Part shown: positions 1 to 7,577 of the stretch, piece after piece
Numbering within the stretch: position 1 is the first letter of the stretch
Layout of the letters: every line of letters begins with the position of its first letter
NCBI GenBank assembly: GCA_013178185.1
Contig: JABLXC010000031.1
Span: 1 to 44,589, forward strand
Length of the DNA: 44,589 nucleotides
DNA from: Anaerolineae bacterium
Lineage (GTDB): Bacteria; Chloroflexota; Anaerolineae; Anaerolineales; Anaerolineaceae
Direction of reading: 5' to 3'
Notes under the pieces: generated by a model
The model's database searches: none
What the model saw: only the letters and a program-made list of their open reading frames with translations
What the model was told of the DNA's origin: nothing
Made by a program: the position numbers and the translations under genes

Positions 1-2
1 AC

Positions 3-119
3 GCACTGGAGTGCGCCTTGCGTGTATTTATCTACTGCTATAACAGGCGTCAACTCTACAAGCAACTGTACCCTGCCTATCCAGCCCATGTGAGGGATTT
101 CCTTGATCCACTATTTTAG
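3..119 (+). CDS. C-terminal end of a probable DDE-type transposase (partial)
   Basis: An open frame enters from the left edge and ends at a TAG at 117-119, giving a 38-residue tail. Its tyrosine- and arginine-rich segment (YNRRQLYKQLYPAYPAHV) resembles, from memory, the last residues of DDE transposases or integrase-core proteins of bacterial insertion sequences. The frame has no start in the window. No terminal inverted repeat can be recognised in the 25 bases before the next gene. It could also be the end of an unrelated protein; the family call rests on a short motif only. Confidence 0.42.
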   Translation, partial: ALECALRVFIYCYNRRQLYKQLYPAYPAHVRDFLDPLF

Positions 120-144
120 CCACTCTCTAATTTGGAGGTTTTAT

Positions 145-1050
145 ATGGTTTACCTGCTGATCGTCTCCTTGATATGGGCCTGGTCTTTCGGAATTATCAA
201 GGGCAATCTTGCTGGGATCGACTCCAACTTTGTTGCCTTCGGCCGGTTATTCCTGTCCATGCTGATTTTTGCCCCAATGATCCGGCTGCGAGGGGTGCCT
301 CGTAAAGACATCGCCCGGTTAGTTCTTATTGGAACGCTGCAGTACGGTGTGATGTATCTTACCTATATTTATTCTTTCCAATTTCTCAAAGCGTATGAAG
401 TAGCCCTATTCACCATCCTGACACCGCTCTATGTTACCCTGGTCAATAACATTCTCAAAAAACGATTTTTCTGGGTCAATCTAGCCACAACCATCTTGGC
501 AATCATTGGAGCAGCCATCGTTGAGACAGTACAGTTATCAGATACTAGTTTGCTGACCGGTTTTCTGATCGTCCAGATATCGAATTTTTGCTTTGCCTTT
601 GGCCAAATCTATTATAAAGAGGTCATGGAGCGTTTGCCGCACATCAAAGACGAGCATATTTTTAGCTTACTCTACCTGGGCGCGGTCGCTATCACAGCTG
701 TTTTCACTTTGCTACTCGCCGATCTTTCCAGCCTTCGATTGAATCAGACTCAGTTGCTTTCCCTGGTTTACCTGGGTATTGTTGCCTCGGGGATTGGTTT
801 TTTCTTGTGGAATTATGGCGCCCGGCGAGTCAACCCCGGTGCGCTGGCTATTTTTAATAACCTCAAAATCCCCCTTGCCATCGCTGTCTCGCTTATTTTC
901 TTTCGTGGGAGCACAAGCCTGCCTGAACTCATGATCGGCGGAGGCATCATTGTCATCGCGTTGGTCATCAACGAGTGGGTAAATAAACGCCAGCTTATCT
1001 CAACAAACAGCGGCGAATCCCTTTCATTTCCGCAGAAGAATGCTCAATAA
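145..1050 (+). CDS. EamA/DMT-superfamily transporter
   Basis: A 301-residue, very hydrophobic protein with about ten predicted membrane segments in two halves, as in the drug/metabolite transporter (EamA) family of inner-membrane exporters. The N-terminus has the family's pattern of a helix with WAWSFG, and the second half carries the GIVASGIGFFLWNYG stretch typical of the second EamA repeat. I chose the ATG at 145 because TTGGAGG lies 8 bases upstream; an ATG at 103 overlaps the preceding frame and has no binding site. The substrate cannot be told; family members export amino acids, nucleosides or other metabolites. The last 25 residues are polar and probably cytoplasmic. It stands alone. 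Confidence 0.85.
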   Translation: MVYLLIVSLIWAWSFGIIKGNLAGIDSNFVAFGRLFLSMLIFAPMIRLRGVPRKDIARLVLIGTLQYGVMYLTYIYSFQFLKAYEVALFTILTPLYVTLVNNILKKRFFWVNLATTILAIIGAAIVETVQLSDTSLLTGFLIVQISNFCFAFGQIYYKEVMERLPHIKDEHIFSLLYLGAVAITAVFTLLLADLSSLRLNQTQLLSLVYLGIVASGIGFFLWNYGARRVNPGALAIFNNLKIPLAIAVSLIFFRGSTSLPELMIGGGIIVIALVINEWVNKRQLISTNSGESLSFPQKNAQ

Positions 1051-1192
1051 GACAGGAAACGGTTTGTGGCTATTCGCGATTGGATCGAATTTCTGCTCCC
1101 TGTCATGTTATACTTTTAAGAACGTCATCTGGTCAAATTAAGTTACTCGTCATGCTCTCTTTGGCCACAACCTTTCAAGAGGAAGTGGTTCG

Positions 1193-2299
1193 TTGTTTAT
1201 ACAACGCTGGCGCACTGAAATGCTGGGGGTTCCCAGAAACCAATACGACCGGCGGATAGAAACAGAAATGGGAGATCAAGCAAAAGAAATGGATTCGGAA
1301 GAAAGGACTGAACCGCAGCCGATCCTTGCGGCCAGCCCCCAACACCTTCAATTTGGGGATTTTAACACCGAAAAAATTCTTGAGGCGCTTCCCTCGACTG
1401 TTTTGACAATTACAAACCAGGGTGGCGACCTGCTAGCAGGCAGGATCAGCCCGCAGGTAAGCTGGATTCGCGTAGAGCCGCCCAATTTTAGCTGCCAGGC
1501 GGGTGAAGCAAGTGAACACATTGTCACCCTTACCCCAGAGACGCCCCACACCTGGCAAGACAGGCTGTACTCATATGATTACCTGCTTCTAATCAATAGC
1601 AACGGCGGTTCCTTCTTCATCGGGGCAAGTTACACGGCTAGAGGCAGGTCAATCAAATCGGCCAAGAAAAAACCCAACACAAAGTGGCTCGCGATCTCAA
1701 TTCTGGCAGTTTTCCTGCTGGCTGCATTTGCAGCAATCTTAATCCTGGCGCTGCCGCGCGAGAAAAAACAGCCACCGGCGCCCGAGATTCTTTTTACCCA
1801 CGGCGCTGAAACTGTAATAGCCGAACTTACGCGCACCGCTGTCATCCAGCCCATGCCGCGTCTTACAGACCAGGTGATCGTCCACAAATTTGCAGAAAAA
1901 GAACTTCAGCAGACCGCTGAAACTCCCCCTGCTGCCACCTTCACGCCCTGGCCTCGAGCGCAATATCCCAATCCTGAACAGTTTATCAAGGACTATTATC
2001 AGGAAATCAACAACCGCAATTATGAAAAAGCCTGGTCCATGCTCACTGAAAAATTTCAACAAAGCTGCTGTTCAGTTGCAGGAAATGATCCTTATCAAGT
2101 GTACAAGAAATGGTGGGGCACTATCCGTGAGGTGGAGGTAATCACGGCATATTTGCAGGCCTGGGATACAAACCCGGCAGAAGTTTATACAACCTTGCGT
2201 TATCACACTCAAAAAGGGGAAGCCAGTGAGGTCTTTAATATCTATCGTTTGGTTACCGATCCCACCAAAAGCGATCTTAAGATCGACGAAGTGAGGTGA
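1193..2299 (+). CDS. Membrane-anchored protein with Ig-like N-terminal and NTF2-like C-terminal domains
   Basis: A 368-residue protein of unknown function. Residues 1-40 are polar. Residues 45-150 look like a beta-rich domain with alternating hydrophobics and an LTITNQGG motif, reminiscent of the Ig/BACON-like domains seen in Chloroflexota sensor proteins. Residues 163-187 form one membrane segment ending in positive charges. Residues 260-368 (QFIKDYYQEINNRNYEKAW) have the helix pattern of the NTF2/SnoaL-like fold, with a CC pair near 283. The likely orientation is an inside N-terminus and outside C-terminus, by the positive-inside rule. The start is a TTG with GAGGAAG ten bases upstream; a later ATG at 1220 or 1268 is possible. 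It ends 12 bases before the hydrolase gene, so the two are probably co-transcribed. Domain calls are by eye. Confidence 0.62.
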   Translation: MFIQRWRTEMLGVPRNQYDRRIETEMGDQAKEMDSEERTEPQPILAASPQHLQFGDFNTEKILEALPSTVLTITNQGGDLLAGRISPQVSWIRVEPPNFSCQAGEASEHIVTLTPETPHTWQDRLYSYDYLLLINSNGGSFFIGASYTARGRSIKSAKKKPNTKWLAISILAVFLLAAFAAILILALPREKKQPPAPEILFTHGAETVIAELTRTAVIQPMPRLTDQVIVHKFAEKELQQTAETPPAATFTPWPRAQYPNPEQFIKDYYQEINNRNYEKAWSMLTEKFQQSCCSVAGNDPYQVYKKWWGTIREVEVITAYLQAWDTNPAEVYTTLRYHTQKGEASEVFNIYRLVTDPTKSDLKIDEVR

Positions 2300-2311
2300 A
2301 AGGAAACAAGC

Positions 2312-3085
2312 ATGAAAATAACCGTATGTGAATTAAGAGACGATCCTAATGGACTTGCCGAGGACTGGAATGCGCTTATTGAACACGTACGCGAAGAAAC
2401 AAGTGATCTCGTCCTTCTCCCCGAAATGCCATTTTCCACCTGGCTCGCACGCAGCGATAAAGCCAGTCATGCAGCCTGGATGAAAGCAGTGGAATTACAC
2501 CAGCAATGGATTGAACGATTAACCGAACTTGCTTCCTATGTGGTCTGTGGCAGCCGGCCGATAGTTGTTAACGGTAAACGTCATAACGAAGCTTTTACCT
2601 GGGAGCCAGAATCAGGCTATCGCGGTGTCCATACAAAATATTACCTGCCGAATGAGCCAGGTTTTTGGGAAGCAGTCTGGTACGATCGCGGCGAACCCGT
2701 TTTTAATGCGACTCAAACCCGTATCGCAAAGGTGGGGTTTCTGGTTTGCAGCGAAGTATGGTTTACCGAACACGCTCGGTTTTATGCCCGGCAGGGAGCG
2801 CAACTGTTACTCGTGCCACGCTCCACTGAAAGAGCAACGACAGATAAATGGATTGCAGGTGGGCGCGCCGCTGCGGTCATGTCTGGAGCATTCTGCCTGT
2901 CTTCAAACCGGAGCGGCCAGGACGCCCATGGGATGGCATGGGGAGGAAGCGGCTGGATCATCGAGCCTGATCAGGGAAAGGTGCTCGGATTGACTTCCGA
3001 AAAACAACCGTTCCTGACCTTGGAAATTAACCTGCAGGACGCCGACAGAGCAAAACTGACCTATCCGCGCTATATCTCTGAGTAA
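2312..3085 (+). CDS. Carbon-nitrogen hydrolase (nitrilase superfamily)
   Basis: A 257-residue cytoplasmic amidase-like enzyme. The superfamily catalytic triad is visible: Glu38 in LLPEMPF, Lys109 in HTKYYLPNE and Cys146 in VGFLVCSEVWF. These families hydrolyse C-N bonds of amides, N-carbamoyl compounds or nitriles through a cysteine thioester. The length fits single-domain members such as omega-amidase or N-carbamoylputrescine amidase (about 260-300), slightly on the short side. No extra domain such as an amidotransferase or N-acyltransferase module is attached. AAGGAAAC precedes the ATG. It follows the membrane protein at 1193-2299 by 12 bases. The substrate cannot be deduced. Confidence 0.85.
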   Translation: MKITVCELRDDPNGLAEDWNALIEHVREETSDLVLLPEMPFSTWLARSDKASHAAWMKAVELHQQWIERLTELASYVVCGSRPIVVNGKRHNEAFTWEPESGYRGVHTKYYLPNEPGFWEAVWYDRGEPVFNATQTRIAKVGFLVCSEVWFTEHARFYARQGAQLLLVPRSTERATTDKWIAGGRAAAVMSGAFCLSSNRSGQDAHGMAWGGSGWIIEPDQGKVLGLTSEKQPFLTLEINLQDADRAKLTYPRYISE

Positions 3086-3389
3086 GGATAGACCGGCGCC
3101 GCTTCGTCCGTCAAAACATGCAAGATTGTTTACAAATGAATATCCTGGCATGCCCATGCGCAGGCTAACCGTCTTCCTTATCTACACTGACTGATGAACT
3201 CCGTCTGAATCCTCTGCTTTTCTGAAACGATCAAATGCTTTTTGTAGACGAAATCATCTTTTCCTGCAAAGCTTTAATGATTCTTTATCCAATAGAAAGT
3301 TGATTGTGGTAACATAAGTTCAATTGATTCTCATACCAACAAGGGTACAAACTGGCCAATTGTGAATCAGTGCAGAATCGAGTTAAACC
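3086..3389. other. Intergenic gap of 304 bases
   Basis: No coding frame with a ribosome binding site, no tRNA and no strong terminator is visible. A possible promoter for the next gene lies near the end: TTGATT at 3324-3329, a 16-base spacer and TACAAA at 3346-3351. That would give a leader of about 30 bases before the GTG at 3390. The rest is AT-rich and unremarkable. Confidence 0.4.
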
Positions 3390-4022
3390 GTGTCTCAGCC
3401 AACACCCCCTCGAAAGAAAGTATCCAAAATTCAGCTTCTGGCCCTGGGTCTGATTCTTATCGGTCTGGCAATCATGCTGCCGCGAGGATTCAGGATGTAC
3501 CAGTCGTATCAGGAGATAGAATTTGCACGCAAGCACCAATTCCAGACTGGCGATGTTTCTCCCGATCTGCTTCGCCCGTGGATGACGATCCGCTATATCG
3601 CCGTCTCGTACGCTGTGCCACAAGAATATTTGTTCGACGCCGTAGGAATCCCACCGCGTCGGGAAAACAGTATGATCTCAATCGCCCGATTGAATCAGCA
3701 GCTTGGGCTTGGTACTAAAAACGGAGAACCAATTGTTCTGGATCGAATTGGTGAGGCAATCCTCGCCTACCGGGCAAACCCTGTCCCAACTGGTTTGATA
3801 GAACGGCAGGTGATGGGGTGGATGAACCTCCAATACATCGCGAATAGTACCGGGATCCCAACAGAAGTGCTTTTCGACGAAATTGGGATACCGGCGAATG
3901 GAAATGCCTACATTCCGCTGGATGTTCTTAGCGACAAACTACATTATGAAGGTGGGCCGCGCTCGTTGGTGCAAGCCGTTCAACGCGTAGTTGACGCCCA
4001 TTCAGAAAAGAAACCGCAATGA
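3390..4022 (+). CDS. Small membrane-anchored protein with two copies of a short helical domain
   Basis: A 210-residue protein. Residues 13-33 form one membrane segment after a basic N-terminus, so the bulk is probably outside. The rest holds two similar units: residues 62-128 with RPWMTIRYIAVSYAVPQEYL and residues 142-203 with MGWMNLQYIANSTGIPTEVL. Both continue with LFD-x-x-GIP, a short linker and a last helix. The unit W-M-x-[IL]-x-Y-IA-x-x-x-x-[IV]P resembles short helical modules that I recall C-terminal to some redox membrane proteins; I cannot name the family. The start is GTG with a weak binding site. It overlaps the following DedA gene by four bases (ATGA), so coupled translation and a shared membrane role are likely. 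Confidence 0.7.
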   Translation: MSQPTPPRKKVSKIQLLALGLILIGLAIMLPRGFRMYQSYQEIEFARKHQFQTGDVSPDLLRPWMTIRYIAVSYAVPQEYLFDAVGIPPRRENSMISIARLNQQLGLGTKNGEPIVLDRIGEAILAYRANPVPTGLIERQVMGWMNLQYIANSTGIPTEVLFDEIGIPANGNAYIPLDVLSDKLHYEGGPRSLVQAVQRVVDAHSEKKPQ

Positions 4023-4627
4023 CAGTCGATCTGGCCGCTTTGGCGCTGAATTGGATTGCAACCTATGGCTCCCCCATGGTGGCCGCGCTGCTGTTATTGG
4101 GAGGACTGGGTTTACCATTACCTGGATCGCTCATAGTGATTGCGTCAGGGGCGTTTATCCGACAGAACCTCATTGACGCTTACACCACCCCTCTTCTAGG
4201 ATTATTCGGAACGGTGACAGGAGATCTCGGTTTGTATGGGATCGGTTACTTTACCGGCACTTTCATCGAAAAACGTTATGGGCAGACCAATCCATGGCAA
4301 AAGGCTCGAAAATTATTTGAACAACGCGGCGGAATCACCATTTTTTTTACCCGCTGGCTCATTACGGCGCTGGCATTCCCAGTGACCTTGATTGCGGGCA
4401 GTAGCCGTTATTCCTTTCGCAAATATTTCCTTTTAGTGCTCTCGGGTGAATTTACCTGGATCCTGCTCTACGGCGGACTAGGGTATTTCTTTGGGAGCCA
4501 GTGGGAACTGATCAGCGAACTCATTTCGAATTTTACAGAATTTATCCTGGGGGCAATGCTGTTGGGGGTCGGCATATTTATCCTCTTTCGCTTTCGTGCA
4601 AAGCCAGAAAAAAACGCCAGTTCTTAA
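4019..4627 (+). CDS. DedA / SNARE-associated (VTT-domain) membrane protein
   Basis: A 202-residue integral membrane protein of the DedA family. It has the early family motif (PLPGSLIVIASGAF, residues 33-46) with a re-entrant helix, the G-D-x-x-x-Y-x-x-G segment near residues 68-78, and the conserved FFTRWL...PVTLIAGSSRY pattern with the key arginine. Relatives are involved in membrane lipid homeostasis, including flipping of polyprenyl phosphate or phosphatidylethanolamine carriers, and in proton-dependent envelope physiology. The role here is inferred from the family. Its ATG overlaps the stop of the tandem-repeat protein. No clear terminator follows. Confidence 0.85.
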   Translation: MTVDLAALALNWIATYGSPMVAALLLLGGLGLPLPGSLIVIASGAFIRQNLIDAYTTPLLGLFGTVTGDLGLYGIGYFTGTFIEKRYGQTNPWQKARKLFEQRGGITIFFTRWLITALAFPVTLIAGSSRYSFRKYFLLVLSGEFTWILLYGGLGYFFGSQWELISELISNFTEFILGAMLLGVGIFILFRFRAKPEKNASS

Positions 4628-4703
4628 TTGCACAGATAACCTAACCATTCCACAAAACACCTACACAAAAAAATATGACAAATGGTCAAATGTTAAGTGT
4701 TGC

Positions 4704-4733
4704 TTGACAGGTAGCCAAAAATTTAAATATAGA
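4704..4733 (+). promoter_or_regulatory. Sigma-70-type promoter for the OFA transporter
   Basis: A perfect TTGACA at 4704-4709, an 18-base spacer and TATAGA at 4728-4733. Transcription would begin near 4740, leaving a leader of about 178 bases before the ATG at 4918. The position in an otherwise gene-free AT-rich gap supports it. Confidence 0.65.
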
Positions 4734-4746
4734 GTAAAATAAACTC

Positions 4747-4768
4747 GTTTGTGAATTTAAGAACAAAC
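4747..4768. promoter_or_regulatory. Operator-like inverted repeat at the start of the leader
   Basis: GTTTGT at 4747-4752 and ACAAAC at 4763-4768 form a 6-base perfect dyad with a 10-base AT-rich centre. It sits immediately downstream of the predicted transcription start. Such placement is typical of a repressor operator, but no regulator is known and the dyad could be chance. Confidence 0.3.
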
Positions 4769-4788
4769 AAACTTATTCAACTCAGAGC

Positions 4789-4858
4789 AACGTCCCACCC
4801 TCAGGATGACGTGGCGTTTCAGTCTCGAACTATGGATCGCCAAGTTGATCCTTTTTTT
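4789..4858 (+). promoter_or_regulatory. Leader with alternative hairpins: possible attenuator upstream of the transporter
   Basis: Three overlapping pairings can be drawn. The first is AACG/CCAC (4789-4798) with GTGGCGTT (4811-4818), with two bulged bases. The second is TGGCG (4812-4816) with CGCCA (4838-4842). The third is GGATC (4834-4838) with GATCC (4847-4851), directly followed by seven T (4852-4858). The third resembles a small intrinsic terminator; the second would prevent it and the first would free it. The terminator stem is short (5 pairs), so this is a hypothesis. It matches no riboswitch class that I recognise. Confidence 0.35.
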
Positions 4859-4917
4859 GTGGGAAGGATTAATTCACCTCGTCGTTACTTCTGGGTATTT
4901 TAAAATGGAGTGAACAC

Positions 4918-6561
4918 ATGGCTATTTTGGATTACTTAGCAAAGGAACGCACAATTGCTAAACCCGGTTTCAACCGCTGGCTAGTGCCACCAGCCGCTCT
5001 GGCGATTCACTTGTGCATCGGAATGGCATATGGCTTTTCGGTATTCTGGTTGCCATTATCCAAAGCAATTGGGATTACAGCCCCGGTAGTATGCCCTGAA
5101 AGCATGGGGTTCTTCGACAAGGTCTTCACAACCACTTGCGATTGGCCAATTTCCATGCTGGGCTGGATGTTTACATTGTTCTTTGTCTTTCTCGGTTCCT
5201 CCACTGCGATTTGGGGCAGTTGGCTTGAACATGCAGGCCCGCGCAAAGCTGGCGTTGTTTCGGCGCTGTGCTGGTGCGGAGGCCTGGTGATTTCTGCCAT
5301 CGGCGTATATCTCCATCAGATCTGGATGCTGTGGCTTGGTTCAGGAGTCATCGGTGGAATCGGTCTGGGACTCGGCTACATATCTCCTGTTTCTACGCTT
5401 ATCAAGTGGTTTCCAGACCGGCGCGGCATGGCAACTGGTATGGCAATTATGGGCTTCGGCGGCGGCGCCATGATCGGCGCTCCGCTTGCCAACAAGCTGA
5501 TGAACTTCTATGCAACGCCAACAAACGTCGGCGTCTGGCAAACCTTTCTCACCATGGCTGCCATTTATTTTGTCTTCATGATCGGAGGGGCATTAGGTTA
5601 TCGGGTTCCACCTTCGGGTTGGAAACCCGAAGGCTGGACGCCGCCGGTTGAGAAAAATAGCAACGCCATGATTACTACGAAGCACGTCCATCTGAGCAAA
5701 GCCTGGAAAACGCCGCAGTTCTGGCTGCTTTGGGCAGTTCTCTGTCTAAATGTTTCCGCAGGTATCGGCATAATTGGTATGGCTTCTCCATTGCTGCAGG
5801 AAGTTTTTGCAGGCAAGTTGATCGGCATCAACGTGGCTTTTAACGATCTAACCGCCGCGCAGAAAACTCAGATCGCCGCCATTGCAGCAGGCTTTACAGG
5901 CTTACTTTCCCTTTTCAACATTGGCGGTCGTTTTGTATGGGCTTCATTATCAGATCATCTGGGACGCAAGAAGACTTTCTTCATTTTCTTTGTACTTGGT
6001 TTCATCCTTTATGCCTTAATTCCGTCACTGGGCAAGGCTGGCAGCCTTGCACTATTTGTTACTGCCTTTTGCATCATCGTTTCGATGTACGGGGGCGGTT
6101 TTGCCACAATCCCAGCCTACCTGGCTGATATGTTCGGAACACAGATGGTAGGCGCCATTCATGGACGGCTGTTAACTGCCTGGTCAACGGCTGGAGTGCT
6201 TGGCCCGGTGCTTGTGAACTACATCCGTGAGTACCAGCTCGGCCATGGAGTCGCAAGCTCGCAGGCCTACAATGTGACTATGTATGTCCTGGCAGGTTTC
6301 ATGGTGCTAGGCTTCCTGTGCAACCTGTTGGTGCGCCCTGTTGCCGAGAAGAATTTTATGACCGATGAAGAGCTTGCCAAAGAAAAACTCCTTGCCAAGG
6401 ACCGCGCTCTGTCAGAAGAAACCGGCAAAGGCGTGGTTGCTACCGGGATTGGAACCGCCAGAGCGCAGGGAAAAGTTATTTTTGCCAGCGCAGCCGTTGG
6501 CATCCCATTATTATACGGGTTCTGGAACACCATCTTACAGGCGATTAAACTGTTCAGATAA
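4918..6561 (+). CDS. OFA-family MFS transporter (oxalate/formate antiporter-like)
   Basis: A 547-residue major facilitator protein. The N-terminal NRWLVPPAALAIHLCIGMAYG pattern at residues 19-39, the GLGLGYISPVSTLIKWFPD loop with RRGMATG (near 148-172), and LSDHLGRKKTFF in the second half identify the OFA branch, whose members exchange oxalate/formate or import lactate and other monocarboxylates. An insert with CPESMGFFDKVFTTTC follows helix 1 and could form an external disulfide. The C-terminus is longer than usual: a charged stretch (about 475-510) is followed by one more hydrophobic helix near 515-538. GGAGTGAA precedes the ATG. The fdhD gene follows after a terminator, so formate or a related acid is a reasonable but unproven substrate. 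Confidence 0.82.
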   Translation: MAILDYLAKERTIAKPGFNRWLVPPAALAIHLCIGMAYGFSVFWLPLSKAIGITAPVVCPESMGFFDKVFTTTCDWPISMLGWMFTLFFVFLGSSTAIWGSWLEHAGPRKAGVVSALCWCGGLVISAIGVYLHQIWMLWLGSGVIGGIGLGLGYISPVSTLIKWFPDRRGMATGMAIMGFGGGAMIGAPLANKLMNFYATPTNVGVWQTFLTMAAIYFVFMIGGALGYRVPPSGWKPEGWTPPVEKNSNAMITTKHVHLSKAWKTPQFWLLWAVLCLNVSAGIGIIGMASPLLQEVFAGKLIGINVAFNDLTAAQKTQIAAIAAGFTGLLSLFNIGGRFVWASLSDHLGRKKTFFIFFVLGFILYALIPSLGKAGSLALFVTAFCIIVSMYGGGFATIPAYLADMFGTQMVGAIHGRLLTAWSTAGVLGPVLVNYIREYQLGHGVASSQAYNVTMYVLAGFMVLGFLCNLLVRPVAEKNFMTDEELAKEKLLAKDRALSEETGKGVVATGIGTARAQGKVIFASAAVGIPLLYGFWNTILQAIKLFR

Positions 6562-6605
6562 GCCCACTTGCGTCGCAGCTCTATACTATTCACGCCAACC
6601 ATCTA

Positions 6606-6639
6606 TTCCCTGGTCAATCTTATGACCGGGGAATTTTTT
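6606..6639 (+). terminator. Intrinsic terminator after the OFA transporter
   Basis: A ten-pair stem (TTCCCTGGTC with GACCGGGGAA, one G-T wobble), an eight-base loop and six T. It separates the transporter transcript from fdhD. Confidence 0.85.
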
Positions 6640-6672
6640 ATCTCCGTCACTATCCTAGGGAGGAGGTGCTGG

Positions 6673-6678
6673 TACAAT
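6673..6678 (+). promoter_or_regulatory. -10 element very close to the fdhD start
   Basis: TACAAT lies nine bases before the fdhD ATG at 6688, so a transcript would have almost no leader. No good -35 box is visible. A strong GGGAGGAGG is present at 6658-6666 but is over 20 bases from the ATG, too far to act on it. No in-frame start exists upstream, because TAG occurs nine bases before the ATG. Confidence 0.35.
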
Positions 6679-6687
6679 TAGAACACC

Positions 6688-7479
6688 ATGACTTCTGAAA
6701 TTTTTAAGCCCGTCAGAGCAATACAATGCGCTGCATCCGGTAGCACTTGCGAATGGATAGACACTCAAGCGGTTGTTGAGCAGGCCGTTCTCCTGACCGT
6801 TAACGGCGAAGCGTGGCTCACCCTGATTTGTACCCCGCATGACATCAATGCCCTTGCTATTGGATTTCTCTATAACGAAGGGATCATTGATTCATTCGAT
6901 GAAATCACCTCTTGCCAGGTAAACCCAGACTGCAGCCAGGTTGACGTCATCTTGCATCATCCGGCCACGCGGCCAGATCACTGGCACAGGACGATCACAA
7001 CCATGAGCAGCCTGCCAGTAGATCTATCCACACCATGGAGAACCCCTTGCCGCAATCAGATCCTGCTCGAACCCCCTGAAATCCCCCGGCTTTTCCGCAA
7101 TTTCGTTGTGATGCAGACATTTCACAATCAGGTTGGTGGCTTTCATTCTGCCGCGCTCAGCGACGGGCGCGAAATCCTGATGATTGTTGAAGATATTGGC
7201 CGCCACAACACGCTGGACAAGATCGCGGGGGTAATTTTGCTCCAACAAACCAATTTGGAGCCCAGGGTGGTACTTGTTTCCGGCAGGATCAGTTCGGAGA
7301 TCTTGTTTAAAACCCATCGGATCGGCGCCTGCATGGTAATCAGCAGAACCGCGCCAACTTCCCAATCCATCCATCTGGCCGAGGAATGGGATATTACACT
7401 GATTGGATACGCACGCGGGGAGCGCTTTACTATTTACACCCACCCAGAGAGAGTGCTTTTATCATCTCCAAAGAAATGA
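6688..7479 (+). CDS. fdhD: Formate dehydrogenase accessory sulfurtransferase FdhD
   Basis: A 263-residue cytoplasmic protein. FdhD passes sulfur from a cysteine desulfurase to the molybdenum/tungsten bis-MGD cofactor of formate dehydrogenase. The family signatures are present: FLYNEGII near residue 60, GGFHSAAL near 150, VEDIGRHNTLDKI near 168 and SGRISSEI near 198. The usual C-x-x-C sulfur-transfer loop is degenerate: Cys121 is followed by R-N-Q instead of ending in a second cysteine. Its position between a carboxylate transporter and the hyp genes points to formate metabolism, perhaps a formate hydrogenlyase-like enzyme encoded elsewhere. An 85-base gap separates it from hypA. Confidence 0.88.
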   Translation: MTSEIFKPVRAIQCAASGSTCEWIDTQAVVEQAVLLTVNGEAWLTLICTPHDINALAIGFLYNEGIIDSFDEITSCQVNPDCSQVDVILHHPATRPDHWHRTITTMSSLPVDLSTPWRTPCRNQILLEPPEIPRLFRNFVVMQTFHNQVGGFHSAALSDGREILMIVEDIGRHNTLDKIAGVILLQQTNLEPRVVLVSGRISSEILFKTHRIGACMVISRTAPTSQSIHLAEEWDITLIGYARGERFTIYTHPERVLLSSPKK

Positions 7480-7544
7480 GGGTGATCTGGTTGTTTATTA
7501 ACGGAGGCTTAAGATCCTAGGCAACGGCTTTAAGGAGGACTAAA

Positions 7545-7577
7545 TTGGATTATAATAGTCCTGTATGCATGAGCTAG
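7545..7577 (+). CDS. Possible ten-codon leader ORF overlapping the hypA start
   Basis: A TTG at 7545 has a perfect AAGGAGG (7532-7538) at six bases and opens ten codons (MDYNSPVCMS) ending at TAG 7575-7577, out of frame with hypA, whose ATG at 7565 lies inside it. hypA has no binding site of its own. Either this short ORF couples translation into hypA, or hypA is read from a leaderless message and the motif is fortuitous. Confidence 0.25.
   Translation: MDYNSPVCMS
7551..7556 (+). promoter_or_regulatory. -10 element eight bases before hypA
   Basis: A consensus TATAAT ends eight bases before the hypA ATG at 7565, placing a predicted transcription start at or within two bases of the start codon. 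No convincing -35 box is seen at 16-18 bases upstream. If used, hypA would be translated from a leaderless transcript. Confidence 0.38.
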
